This document shows positions 41,297-48,842 of a DNA stretch of 64,000 nucleotides, one piece after another. Both the position numbers and the translations under genes were made by a program. Origin of the DNA: [Clostridium] innocuum (GTDB taxonomy: Bacteria > Bacillota_I > Bacilli_A > Erysipelotrichales > Erysipelotrichaceae). Positions within the stretch are counted from its first letter, which is position 1. Every line of letters begins with the position of its first letter. The notes beneath the pieces are model-generated. The model saw nothing but the letters and a program-made list of their open reading frames with translations. It made no database searches and had not been told where the DNA came from. Where the stretch lies: contig CP048838.1 in NCBI GenBank assembly GCA_012317185.1, positions 3,782,001-3,846,000 of the forward strand. Reading direction: 5' to 3'.

Positions 41297-41351
41297 CAGG
41301 GCTTTTCTGTTCACGATGTGTAACTTGATTTTTGCACAGGAAAGGAAGCAC

Positions 41352-41747
41352 ATGAGAAAAACATTTTTTTATCTGACCAAAATTATCCTTTGTACAGGAC
41401 TATTTCTGCTTGTGATACATTGCCTATTCATGCGGCAAACACAGGATCTTTGCTCAGCCATTACAGTTTTCATGGAACCGCAGGGCAGACAGGAGCGTTG
41501 TCTGCTGCAGATTGAAGTACGAGGCAGCGGTACTCTGTTCGACGGCAAAGTGCACCATCGAAACAGCAGTGAACGATATGCGCTCTTTAAAGGAAAGCGA
41601 AGAACCTTTCACCTTTATGCAGATCAGAAGAACTATGCCATACAAATCCGGTTGAATAACAAAGATATAACCGATAGCATTCACAACGGGAACATCCCTA
41701 TCAGGAGCTCATCCAAGGTTCAGCAGCTCATTCTGTATGTTTCATAG
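41352..41747 (+). CDS. unknown small membrane-anchored protein downstream of the switch (131 aa)
   Basis: The start is the ATG at 41352 after AGGAAAGGAAGCAC. Residues 8-28 are one membrane helix or uncleaved signal (LTKIILCTGLFLLVIHCLF); the remaining 100 residues are predicted outside the membrane and look beta-rich, with two cysteines. No family is recognised. The leader begins within 55 bp of the right recombination site, so its expression would depend on the orientation of the segment. Confidence 0.7.
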   Translation: MRKTFFYLTKIILCTGLFLLVIHCLFMRQTQDLCSAITVFMEPQGRQERCLLQIEVRGSGTLFDGKVHHRNSSERYALFKGKRRTFHLYADQKNYAIQIRLNNKDITDSIHNGNIPIRSSSKVQQLILYVS

Positions 41748-41945
41748 GATAAGCATGCAGAGTTTTCTGTACAGGCTGTAATCAAGGCAAAGTCGGCTAT
41801 AAACGCATCCTACAAGCACATACGGCGCTCCTTTGCCCTGTCCTGCAGATTACGGCTGCTATGAAGCAGTCATTCTATTCGCCATGCTGTACACCCGCCT
41901 ATACAGCAGCTTTTAAATCACATTCTCATTCGGTTATCGGTATTC

Positions 41946-42632
41946 TCACGACAGGAAATTGAAATATTCCAGTATACTGTCATACAGCGTCTGCGCCACC
42001 TTTTGCTGATATTCATCGGTAATAAGCTTCGCACGATCCTCTGCATTCGATAGAAACCCGCACTCTACAAGAGAACCGATCTTCTGCGCATTATTCAGAA
42101 TATAATAATCTCCCGGCTTGCTTGTCATCTTCGTCTGCGTCAGTGCGCGGAAATGCTTCTGCACAATGTCCGCAAATACCTTGGATACCTCATTCTTGGG
42201 AGCATAAAAGGCCTGGGCACCCTTTACACTTGTGTTAGGATAGGAATTCAAATGGATGCTGATGAACAAATCCGTCTTGTCCTGATTGATCAGCTCGATA
42301 CGCTTTTTCATATCCTCGCGCTTGCGGTTGGAAGCACCTTCGCTTGCCAGATCATAGGCACCGTCACGGGTCATCGTCACATGGGCACCACCTTCCTCCA
42401 GCAGCTTCTTCAGCTTCTGTGCAATTTTCAGATTGATTTCCTGTTCCTTCGCTTCGTTGCTGCGGGCACCGTCATCCTTTCCCCCATGTCCGGGATCCAA
42501 TACGATTTCCACACCATCCAGTGCATGGAAGGCACGTTTGGCCGAAACGGAGGTAATGTGCGACAGACAGAAGGATGCTGCCAGTATGGTGCACAGCAGT
42601 CCTGCACCCAGCAGGTATTTTTTTCTTTTCAT
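41946..42632 (-). CDS. N-acetylmuramoyl-L-alanine amidase (Amidase_3, CwlD/LytC type)
   Basis: Zinc amidase that cuts the lactyl-amide bond between muramic acid and the stem peptide. About 228 residues: an N-terminal membrane anchor or signal (about 4-24), then LDPGHGGKDDGA (zinc His), E in KEQEINLKIA, H in ISIHLNSYPN and catalytic E in LVECGFLSN. The size and lone domain resemble the germination-cortex amidase CwlD. It is divergent from the SleC-like pair, so both may act on spore peptidoglycan; that is inference. Confidence 0.9.
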   Translation of the reverse strand: MKRKKYLLGAGLLCTILAASFCLSHITSVSAKRAFHALDGVEIVLDPGHGGKDDGARSNEAKEQEINLKIAQKLKKLLEEGGAHVTMTRDGAYDLASEGASNRKREDMKKRIELINQDKTDLFISIHLNSYPNTSVKGAQAFYAPKNEVSKVFADIVQKHFRALTQTKMTSKPGDYYILNNAQKIGSLVECGFLSNAEDRAKLITDEYQQKVAQTLYDSILEYFNFLS

Positions 42633-42776
42633 CATCTTCACCTTTTCAAGTATATGTAATGTTAATCACAAAAATATCACTGTAGTGAAATATTTCTGTA
42701 ATTCGCACCGGCACAGAAAGGCGATTGACCCGATACCACGGACATTTGCGGCATACGCTGTAAAGGAGGTGATACT

Positions 42777-43175
42777 ATCACTACAGGATATGTCATGGTT
42801 GAAACCATGGAGGAAAGCGCACAGCCCATTCCCAATGCGCAGATCAGTGTTTTTCGCCGGGATGAGCGCGGATCTGTATTTATCAAGGAATACAGAACGA
42901 ATGAATCCGGCAGAACACAGCGTATTGAATTGGATGCTCCGGATAGCTCGCATTCAACAGACATTCACTCACTGACTCGCCCGTATGGTCAGTATGATAT
43001 TCACGTTGCCAAAGAAGGTTTTGATACAGAAATACGTAACGGTGTACAGATATTTGCAGAAACCGATTCAACGCTGACCGTTGTCATGCAAAATTCCGGA
43101 GTCCGGGGTGCGGTCAATTCCCTTGATATCGGTGAGCATCAGCTTCATGAGGGAGGAGGATGTCGCTCATGCTAG
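42777..43175 (+). CDS. SleC-like N-terminal propeptide region encoded as a separate protein (132 aa)
   Basis: The sequence GYVMVETMEESAQPIPNAQI and the later YRTNESGRTQRIEL, RPYGQYDIHVAKEGFDTEIR and VQIFAETDSTL resemble the N-terminal propeptide domain of clostridial SleC (carboxypeptidase-regulatory-like beta fold). The first ATG (42795) lies inside strand 1, while AAAGGAGG sits exactly 7 nt before an in-frame ATC at 42777; no ATG, GTG or TTG is nearby. An AUC start is therefore proposed. If wrong, the gene begins at 42795. Its stop overlaps the next start (ATGCTAG). Confidence 0.7.
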   Translation: MTTGYVMVETMEESAQPIPNAQISVFRRDERGSVFIKEYRTNESGRTQRIELDAPDSSHSTDIHSLTRPYGQYDIHVAKEGFDTEIRNGVQIFAETDSTLTVVMQNSGVRGAVNSLDIGEHQLHEGGGCRSC

Positions 43176-44239
43176 AAGAAATCATTCTTCCAACCACGAT
43201 TACCGTGCATCTGGGAAGACCGACAGCCAGTGCACAAAATGTTACCATTGGCTTTGTCGATTATATCAAGAATGTCGCATCCAGTGAAATTTACCCGACT
43301 TGGCCGTATGAAGCTTTACGGGCAAATATCTGGTGTCAAATGTCCCTTGCCTTAAACCGTATTTATACAGAATGGTATCGAAGCAGAGGATATTCTTATG
43401 ATATTACCAATTCCACAGCCTTTGATCAGGCATTTGTTCCTGGTCGTAATATCTATGATAGTATAGCTGCGGTTGTGGATGAGGTTATAGGAGATTATCT
43501 GAAAAAGCCGTTTTATCGGGAGCCGTACTATGCGGAATACTGCGATGGAAAAAGGGCGCAGTGTCCGGGGCTGAAGCAATGGGGAACGTTGGATTTGGCA
43601 AATCGCGGATACGATTCCTATGGCATCATCCGATATTATTACGGTGATCAGATGCAGTTTCTGGAAACGGATAACTGGCAGCCCTACACGCCATCCTATC
43701 CGGGCTATGCTCTGCGCCTTGGAAGCAGCGGTCAGCCGGTGTTTATCATTCAGGAGCTTTTGAACGGAATCGCTGTCAATTATCCCAACATTCCGCTGAT
43801 CTATCCGCCGGATGCTATATTCGGACCACAGACAGAGAGTGCGGTAAGAGCCTTTCAGCGGCAGTTTGATCTTACCGTGGATGGGATTGTCGGGCAGTCC
43901 ACCTGGTATCAGATTTCCCGAATCTATGTCGCAGTCCGCAAGCTGGCGGAGTTGGGAAGTCTTGGCAGACTGGAGGGGTATTTCACCGGCCTATGGACCG
44001 GAAGGGTGCTGCGTCAGGGGGATGTCGGCATCGAAGTGCAACAGCTGCAGTATTTCCTTTCCATTATTTCAGAAAGCTATCCATCCATTCCCTCTGTCAC
44101 CATTGACAGCCGCTTCGGGCCTGGCTTAGATCGGTCTGTACGTGCCTTTCAGCGGGAATTCGGACTGGCAGTAGATGGACTCGTCGGACGTTATACATGG
44201 AATTCCATCTATGAAACCTATGCAGCAATCGTAGGTTGA
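43169..44239 (+). CDS. SleC-like spore cortex-lytic enzyme: SpoIID-like domain plus two peptidoglycan-binding domains
   Basis: 356 residues. Residues 1-170 resemble the SpoIID-like lytic-transglycosylase part of SleC (IYPTWPYEALRANIWCQMSL, then RIYTEWYRSRGYSYDITNST and CPGLKQWGTLDLANRGYDSY). Two PG_binding_1 repeats follow, at about 185-255 (LRLGSSGQPVFIIQ ... AVRAFQRQF) and 280-350 (LRQGDVGIEVQQLQ ... SVRAFQREF). The start is the ATG at 43169, 9 nt after GGAGGAGG, overlapping the propeptide gene. It would degrade spore cortex during germination. There is no export signal, as in SleC, which is made in the mother cell. Confidence 0.82.
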   Translation: MLEEIILPTTITVHLGRPTASAQNVTIGFVDYIKNVASSEIYPTWPYEALRANIWCQMSLALNRIYTEWYRSRGYSYDITNSTAFDQAFVPGRNIYDSIAAVVDEVIGDYLKKPFYREPYYAEYCDGKRAQCPGLKQWGTLDLANRGYDSYGIIRYYYGDQMQFLETDNWQPYTPSYPGYALRLGSSGQPVFIIQELLNGIAVNYPNIPLIYPPDAIFGPQTESAVRAFQRQFDLTVDGIVGQSTWYQISRIYVAVRKLAELGSLGRLEGYFTGLWTGRVLRQGDVGIEVQQLQYFLSIISESYPSIPSVTIDSRFGPGLDRSVRAFQREFGLAVDGLVGRYTWNSIYETYAAIVG

Positions 44240-44240
44240 T

Positions 44241-44270
44241 AAAGCCATTCCCGTAAAAGGAATGGCTTTC
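44241..44270 (+). terminator. terminator of the SleC-like operon
   Basis: A perfect 11-bp stem AAAGCCATTCC/GGAATGGCTTT with a 7-nt loop, immediately after the stop. Confidence 0.8.
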
Positions 44271-44579
44271 CCGTAATTTGTATCATTAGATTGTTCCGGA
44301 TACAGCATGCAGCCTTTAAATAAGTGCTGCATGAACAAAGCGAAAGATGAATATTTCGTATCATACCAGTATTTGCACACTGCTAAAAATCGCAGAACAC
44401 AAACCTCCATGTCCGTACTGAGTGACCTGTATCGAAATTATGAAAAAGCTGAAGCAGAGGAGATGGAGCGATACATGGGTTGATTTTACATCTCATGTAC
44501 GTGAAAGGTATTTACAGAATACTACACGTATGATTTTACCATGCCTCTTACGCAGATCAGGGTACGCATATAAAAAGCT
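44271..44579. other. gene-free region; possible 24-codon open frame
   Basis: No clear gene. A short plus-strand frame at 44409-44483 (MSVLSDLYRNYEKAEAEEME) looks protein-like but has no ribosome binding site and ends after 24 codons; it may be a gene relic. Confidence 0.25.
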
Positions 44580-44622
44580 GAAAAACCGGAAGTAGTAAAT
44601 TCCTATGATCCGACTGCTTCCG
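44580..44622 (-). terminator. terminator of the ABC transporter operon
   Basis: A 10-bp stem CGGAAGCAGT/ACTACTTCCG (one G-U) followed by GTTTTT on the minus strand, about 140 bp after the permease stop. Confidence 0.55.
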
Positions 44623-44758
44623 CCTTGCTTTTACAGCCATGTCCATAATCGCTTCAGAATTCGCTTACACTTTAAGAGTCCTTTTGTTTAAGAAGTCTTT
44701 CCAGAAGAAAAGGAACAGCCCGTTGTCGGCTATCCCTATATATCGTTTTATGATTGCT

Positions 44759-45415
44759 TTAGAATTCTTTGTTTTTCATAACACGACAGCTGATGCGGTA
44801 GGATATCGCAAGCAGTACTACCGAGAATATCCCTGCAGCACATCCGATCTGCATCATATTCAGTGTACTCATAGATGCCAGAACAGCATCCAGATCTACC
44901 TGCAGTATTTCAAGAAGCTTTATGACTCCCATACTTCCCAGCACGGCAACACCAACGGTAAGCAGCAATGCCACTCTACCCCGTTCTCCACCGAATTTCA
45001 GCTGTACAGGAATCATGACAGCCGCAAACAGAAGAACGATGCAAATATATAGCAGATCAATCGGTAGCCAGTCCATGACGCTTATCTGCGGATTCCGAAT
45101 AGTAATGAGAATTCCCGACAGTACAACCGAAAGCAGCCATGCACCGCCTCCCATAAGGATTGAGAATATATATTTCTCCTTCACATAGGACGTTCTGGAA
45201 AAAGGCATGGAAAACAGAAAGGCATAGCCGTTGTCATATTCGTCATAGCTGATCGTACTCAGCACAAACATAGAAGCGATCATTGTGAAATAGCTGACAA
45301 CGAAGGTTGATTCAAATTCAGCAAACAACATGGCTGCCGCTATAAATATCATGATAAAGAAGAAATTCTTCTGATTTTTCATCAGCTTGAAGTCCTTAAT
45401 CAATAAACCTTTCAT
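44759..45415 (-). CDS. ABC-2 type transporter permease
   Basis: 218 residues with six membrane helices; KGLLIKDFKLMKNQKNF at the N terminus is typical of ABC-2 permeases in YtrA-type operons. Its start overlaps the ATPase stop by 4 bp. It would work as a dimer with the ATPase; the export substrate (often antibiotics or envelope stressors) is unknown. Confidence 0.88.
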   Translation of the reverse strand: MKGLLIKDFKLMKNQKNFFFIMIFIAAAMLFAEFESTFVVSYFTMIASMFVLSTISYDEYDNGYAFLFSMPFSRTSYVKEKYIFSILMGGGAWLLSVVLSGILITIRNPQISVMDWLPIDLLYICIVLLFAAVMIPVQLKFGGERGRVALLLTVGVAVLGSMGVIKLLEILQVDLDAVLASMSTLNMMQIGCAAGIFSVVLLAISYRISCRVMKNKEF

Positions 45416-46263
45416 ATCTGTTCACCTCGTATCATCATCATAATCACATCATCAATGGACCCTTTTTCCACAGCAAGCTGCGGATAGTTTTCCATATAAA
45501 ACTGTTTTTGGCTGGTCAGTACAGCATAGCCATAGGGTTCCTTGCGCCGGCGAAGCAAATAGCGCTTATCCAAATCCGCATACTGGCGTTCATCCATCTT
45601 CAGCAAAGCGTAATCACTCAGCAACACATCTGTATCCTCATGCATAACAATCTTTCCCTCATGAATCATATACAGATCATCACACAGTCCCTCCAAATCG
45701 GAAGAGATATGGGAGCTAACCAGCATACAGGCATCCTCATGCTGTTCCATATACTCCCGAAGCAAATCCAGCAGTTCATCCCTTGCGACCACATCCAGAC
45801 CGGCTGTCGGTTCATCAAGAATAAGCACCTTCGCATGATGGGAAAGAGCAATCAATGCCTTCAGCTTGGCCTTCATTCCGGTTGAAAAATCCCGAATCTG
45901 TTTATCCATCGGCAACGCAAATCTCTGGCACTGTCGCAGAAATTCCGCTTTTTCAAATTTCGTGTACATATTGTCCATTACGGGAAGGATATCCTTGATA
46001 TTCAGATATCCACTGAAGCCGGAATCAGATAATACGACACCCACATATTCTTTTTCCTCCGGTGTCAGCTCCTGTACAGGCTTTCCCAATACCTCAATTT
46101 CCCCGCCATCAATAGAAATCAATCCCAGAATGGCTTTAAAGGTTGTGCTTTTACCAGCACCATTTTGCCCGATCAGCGCACTGAGCTGTCCGCTTTTCAG
46201 CTCCAGCGAGCAGTGCAGAGAAAAGGCACCGTAGTTTTTCACAACATTTTGCAGTTTCAGCAT
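45412..46263 (-). CDS. ABC transporter ATP-binding protein
   Basis: About 283 residues. Walker A GQNGAGKST, Q-loop region, signature FSTGMKAKLK (variant of L-S-G-G-Q, as in drug-export ATPases), Walker B VLILDEPTAGLD and H-loop VSSHISSDL. The ATG at 46263 is chosen, 7 nt after GGAGG at the end of the GntR gene. Middle gene of a GntR-ATPase-permease operon. Confidence 0.93.
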   Translation of the reverse strand: MLKLQNVVKNYGAFSLHCSLELKSGQLSALIGQNGAGKSTTFKAILGLISIDGGEIEVLGKPVQELTPEEKEYVGVVLSDSGFSGYLNIKDILPVMDNMYTKFEKAEFLRQCQRFALPMDKQIRDFSTGMKAKLKALIALSHHAKVLILDEPTAGLDVVARDELLDLLREYMEQHEDACMLVSSHISSDLEGLCDDLYMIHEGKIVMHEDTDVLLSDYALLKMDERQYADLDKRYLLRRRKEPYGYAVLTSQKQFYMENYPQLAVEKGSIDDVIMMMIRGEQI

Positions 46264-46265
46264 AT

Positions 46266-46637
46266 TCATTCCTCCAATAGCAGATGGAACAGTTCCAGCA
46301 GGTCGCTGTCCTCCATCCCGCAGCTTCTGCCTTTTTGAATGGCCTTGTCCAAATCGGCTTCGATTTCCTTCTTATGTTCCTCCATCACCAGGGCCCTGTT
46401 CAGTCCGGCTACATAGGTGCCCTTGCCATGAACAGTAACCGCAAATCCTTCAGCCTCCAGATTATCGTACGCTTTCTTGACTGTCAGAGCGGATATTTTC
46501 AGTTCCTTGGATAGAGAACGAACAGATGGCAGAATATCGCCTTCCTCCAGCTCCTCGCTCAGGATCATAGCCTTTATTTGCTCTACTACCTGTTCATAAA
46601 TCGGAGTCATAGAAGAGTTGTTAATAATGATTTTCAT
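46266..46637 (-). CDS. GntR-family regulator, YtrA subfamily
   Basis: 123 residues: a winged helix (about 1-75, with PIYEQVVEQIKAMIL and ELKISALTVKKAYDNLEAEG) and the short C-terminal helical dimerisation part typical of YtrA. It represses ABC operons and responds to cell-envelope antibiotics in other Firmicutes. First gene of its operon; the promoter is covered by a 37-bp near-perfect palindrome, so it is probably autoregulated. Confidence 0.93.
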   Translation of the reverse strand: MKIIINNSSMTPIYEQVVEQIKAMILSEELEEGDILPSVRSLSKELKISALTVKKAYDNLEAEGFAVTVHGKGTYVAGLNRALVMEEHKKEIEADLDKAIQKGRSCGMEDSDLLELFHLLLEE

Positions 46638-46661
46638 AAGATACCTCCTCTGTTCACAAAC

Positions 46662-46705
46662 AGTATATAACAGTGTATAACTGTTGTCAACTGTTATACA
46701 CTGTT
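46662..46705 (-). promoter_or_regulatory. promoter and operator of the YtrA-type operon
   Basis: Minus-strand TTGACA (46690-46685), 17-bp spacer, TATACT (46667-46662). An inverted repeat with 13-bp perfect arms AACAGTGTATAAC/GTTATACACTGTT spans 46669-46705 over the -35 box and spacer; an extra half copy (ACAGTATATAAC) overlaps the -10 box. Confidence 0.85.
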
Positions 46706-47199
46706 TATCATAAAAACTTTAAGTTAGGCTATCCTCACATTTTGATAATAGAAGCTATCTACACCGTAGATAAAACAGAGGATATAAGCTTGAGGTTCCA
46801 CCTGCTTCAGATGGTCAGAGAAAACGGTAAAAAGATTGCAACAACAAATCAGCTGAAAAACGGGTGATTTGTTGTATTGCATGTTTTAAATCAGTGCATA
46901 TGCCGGAAAAACTGAGGTATTTTACTCCGATATCTATAGGAATTGCTTTTATGGGGTGCATATCTCATAGACCCGCGATAACAGTAAGCCTCATTACCAG
47001 TACGATACCCTTTATGTATGTATCACTTCCAACCAACATTCCATCATCCGTGCTTCCATCTGATAATCCATGGCTCAGTGTATTCTACCGATCGTGTGCT
47101 TTTTTATCTTTTGTATGATTAGAAAAAGCAACACCATAAAAAAAGGGATCCGAGGGACACTATGATAGAGAAATGCTGCGTGCATGCCTGATATGTAGA
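46706..47199. other. gene-free region with an 11-bp inverted repeat
   Basis: No gene is recognised. ACAACAAATCA (46841-46851) and TGATTTGTTGT (46865-46875) form a hairpin without a T run. Open frames on both strands here are short and unlike any family I know; decayed sequence is likely. Confidence 0.3.
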
Positions 47200-47243
47200 A
47201 AAGACAGACCACATACAGTATACACCGCATATGGTCTGTCTTT
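47200..47243. terminator. bidirectional terminator downstream of the carboxypeptidase gene
   Basis: A perfect 12-bp stem AAAGACAGACCA/TGGTCTGTCTTT with a 20-nt loop and T runs on both strands, about 190 bp after the S11 gene. Confidence 0.6.
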
Positions 47244-47433
47244 GCATTTTCCTGAATCTTTAACCGGATATGTTGCAGCACAGAGGATACCACCTTTAGC
47301 AGTGAAACATAGACAATGCCGCGAACACAGTCTTAAGCTGTATGTCTGCCTTGTTTTTCCTGAGATGAATCTGCCTGTAGTCAGACAAGCTGTGCCGGGC
47401 GATTGCCTCTTATTTCCACCTCCGGATTCAGGC

Positions 47434-48354
47434 TTATGCATAAAGCCTTGCGAGAGCTTCATACACGTTTATCGCATCCAGAATGTGATATGGCTTTGTT
47501 GTAGCAGAACCAGCCGCATGAGCGCTGACAAACAACCACGTTTCCTCATGGATACGTGCCTGTGTGGCAAGACATAGACCGGCTTTCTTTGTATATCCGG
47601 TCTTCCCGCCCAAAATATCATCCTGTGACAACTCGTTTTGATCCATGGTCATCCGCATAGTGGAATAGATGGTCATTCCTTCCGGATGCATATTGCTGGG
47701 AGCCATAACGTAGTTGGTTGCATGAAAAGCCTCTGCAAATTTAGGAAGCTTTAATGCCTCGTCCAGTATCCATGCAATATCACGGACGCTGCTCACATGC
47801 CCGGCTTCATCAAGTCCTGTACAGTTTTGAAATCTGGTTTGCTTCAGCTTCAGTTTTTCAGCCTGCGCATTCATTTCGGCAACAAATGCGTCCTCACTGC
47901 CATACAGCGAAATGGCCAGGGTCATACATGCATCAGCGCCGCTTGGCAGTAATGCTCCATAAATCAAATCCTCATAGGTTACCTCCTCATCCGGTAAAAA
48001 ACCGGCCATTGACGCCTGCTCCTTTTCCAGCTGCGGGAATATGGAGGCTGGAATACGTACGGTTTTCTGCAAATCATCAATATGCTGTAATGCCGTATAT
48101 ACTGTCATAAGCTTGGTTAAGGATGCCGGAGCAATCGCTTCTTCTTCCCTTTCCTTCAGCATCACCTTGTTATCCTTTTGCCGGATAAGGATATAATTCT
48201 TACTGTATAATTCGCTGCTTATCTTGATCGGCTGCTCTTCTGTGTTTCTGATTTGGAGATTCACCTTATCCTCCTTGGAAATCATCGGTCGTAAATAACA
48301 GACAAGACCTGTAAGCAGTACACCAGCCAGCAGCAGTTTTTTAAATCGTTTCAT
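47434..48354 (-). CDS. D-alanyl-D-alanine carboxypeptidase, S11 (DacF/DacA-like)
   Basis: 306 residues: signal/anchor (about 5-22), then the penicillin-binding-protein motifs S-x-x-K at S78-LT-K81 (PASLTKLM), SGA at 138-140 where most relatives have S-G-N, and K251-T-G (GGKTGYTKKAG). It removes the terminal D-Ala from peptidoglycan stem peptides on the outer face. It is preceded by three 11-bp-spaced ACTTA repeats that resemble sites before the VanRS-like operon just upstream, so it is probably a target of that system and may contribute to glycopeptide tolerance. Confidence 0.9.
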   Translation of the reverse strand: MKRFKKLLLAGVLLTGLVCYLRPMISKEDKVNLQIRNTEEQPIKISSELYSKNYILIRQKDNKVMLKEREEEAIAPASLTKLMTVYTALQHIDDLQKTVRIPASIFPQLEKEQASMAGFLPDEEVTYEDLIYGALLPSGADACMTLAISLYGSEDAFVAEMNAQAEKLKLKQTRFQNCTGLDEAGHVSSVRDIAWILDEALKLPKFAEAFHATNYVMAPSNMHPEGMTIYSTMRMTMDQNELSQDDILGGKTGYTKKAGLCLATQARIHEETWLFVSAHAAGSATTKPYHILDAINVYEALARLYA

Positions 48355-48414
48355 CGTATCAGCTCCTTCATGACTCTATTGAACCATGAATTGCACAGAT
48401 AGTTGAAAACACAG

Positions 48415-48441
48415 ACTTAGCACTTACTTAATTATCACTTA
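48415..48441 (-). promoter_or_regulatory. candidate VanR-like boxes upstream of the carboxypeptidase
   Basis: Minus strand TTAAGTGATAATTAAGTAAG... holds three TAAGT elements exactly 11 bp apart (plus-strand ACTTA at 48415, 48426, 48437). OmpR/VanR-family regulators bind such direct repeats. A similar pair lies before the response regulator gene. Confidence 0.6.
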
Positions 48442-48742
48442 ACTCCTTGCGTTGCTTGTTTGTTCACTTTGCATACGCCGAAAGGCTTCAAGAAAAGGCA
48501 CATGCTGAAGTTGATTAGAATGAGGTCAAAAGCAAGTACTTCCATATAAAAAAATTACAAGCGCGGTAAACATAAACATCGCATCACCCACACACAGCGG
48601 ACTCCTTTTTCAGTCTGAAATCCATGTTTTCCGTAAATTGAAACAGCATAATCAGCCAGCGAATTCTGTTTCGTTTATCAAATAGTCTTCGCCAATCTTA
48701 TCCGCAGCAAAAACGCATTCACTGCATAACAGCTTTCTCGTC
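48442..48742. other. gene-free region between sensor kinase terminator and carboxypeptidase boxes
   Basis: About 300 bp, no gene or other structure recognised. Confidence 0.3.
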
Positions 48743-48770
48743 GAAGAAAAAAAACACCCGCAGGTGCTTT
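48743..48770 (-). terminator. terminator of the VanRS-like operon
   Basis: Stem AAAGCACC/GGTGTTTT (one G-U) with a TGCG loop and a run of eight T on the minus strand. Confidence 0.75.
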
Positions 48771-48842
48771 CATCATAAACCAAGAGCATTGGTTACAGTT
48801 TGTAGCCTTGTACATTCTCTGCCTCCAGATGCAGCACATCAA

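Noticed and set aside
44409..44483. 24-codon open frame MSVLSDLYRN...
   Set aside because: No ribosome binding site and no family match; not called as a gene.
47200..47243. 12-bp inverted repeat considered as an insertion-sequence end
   Set aside because: There is no transposase and it occurs once; a bidirectional terminator is simpler.
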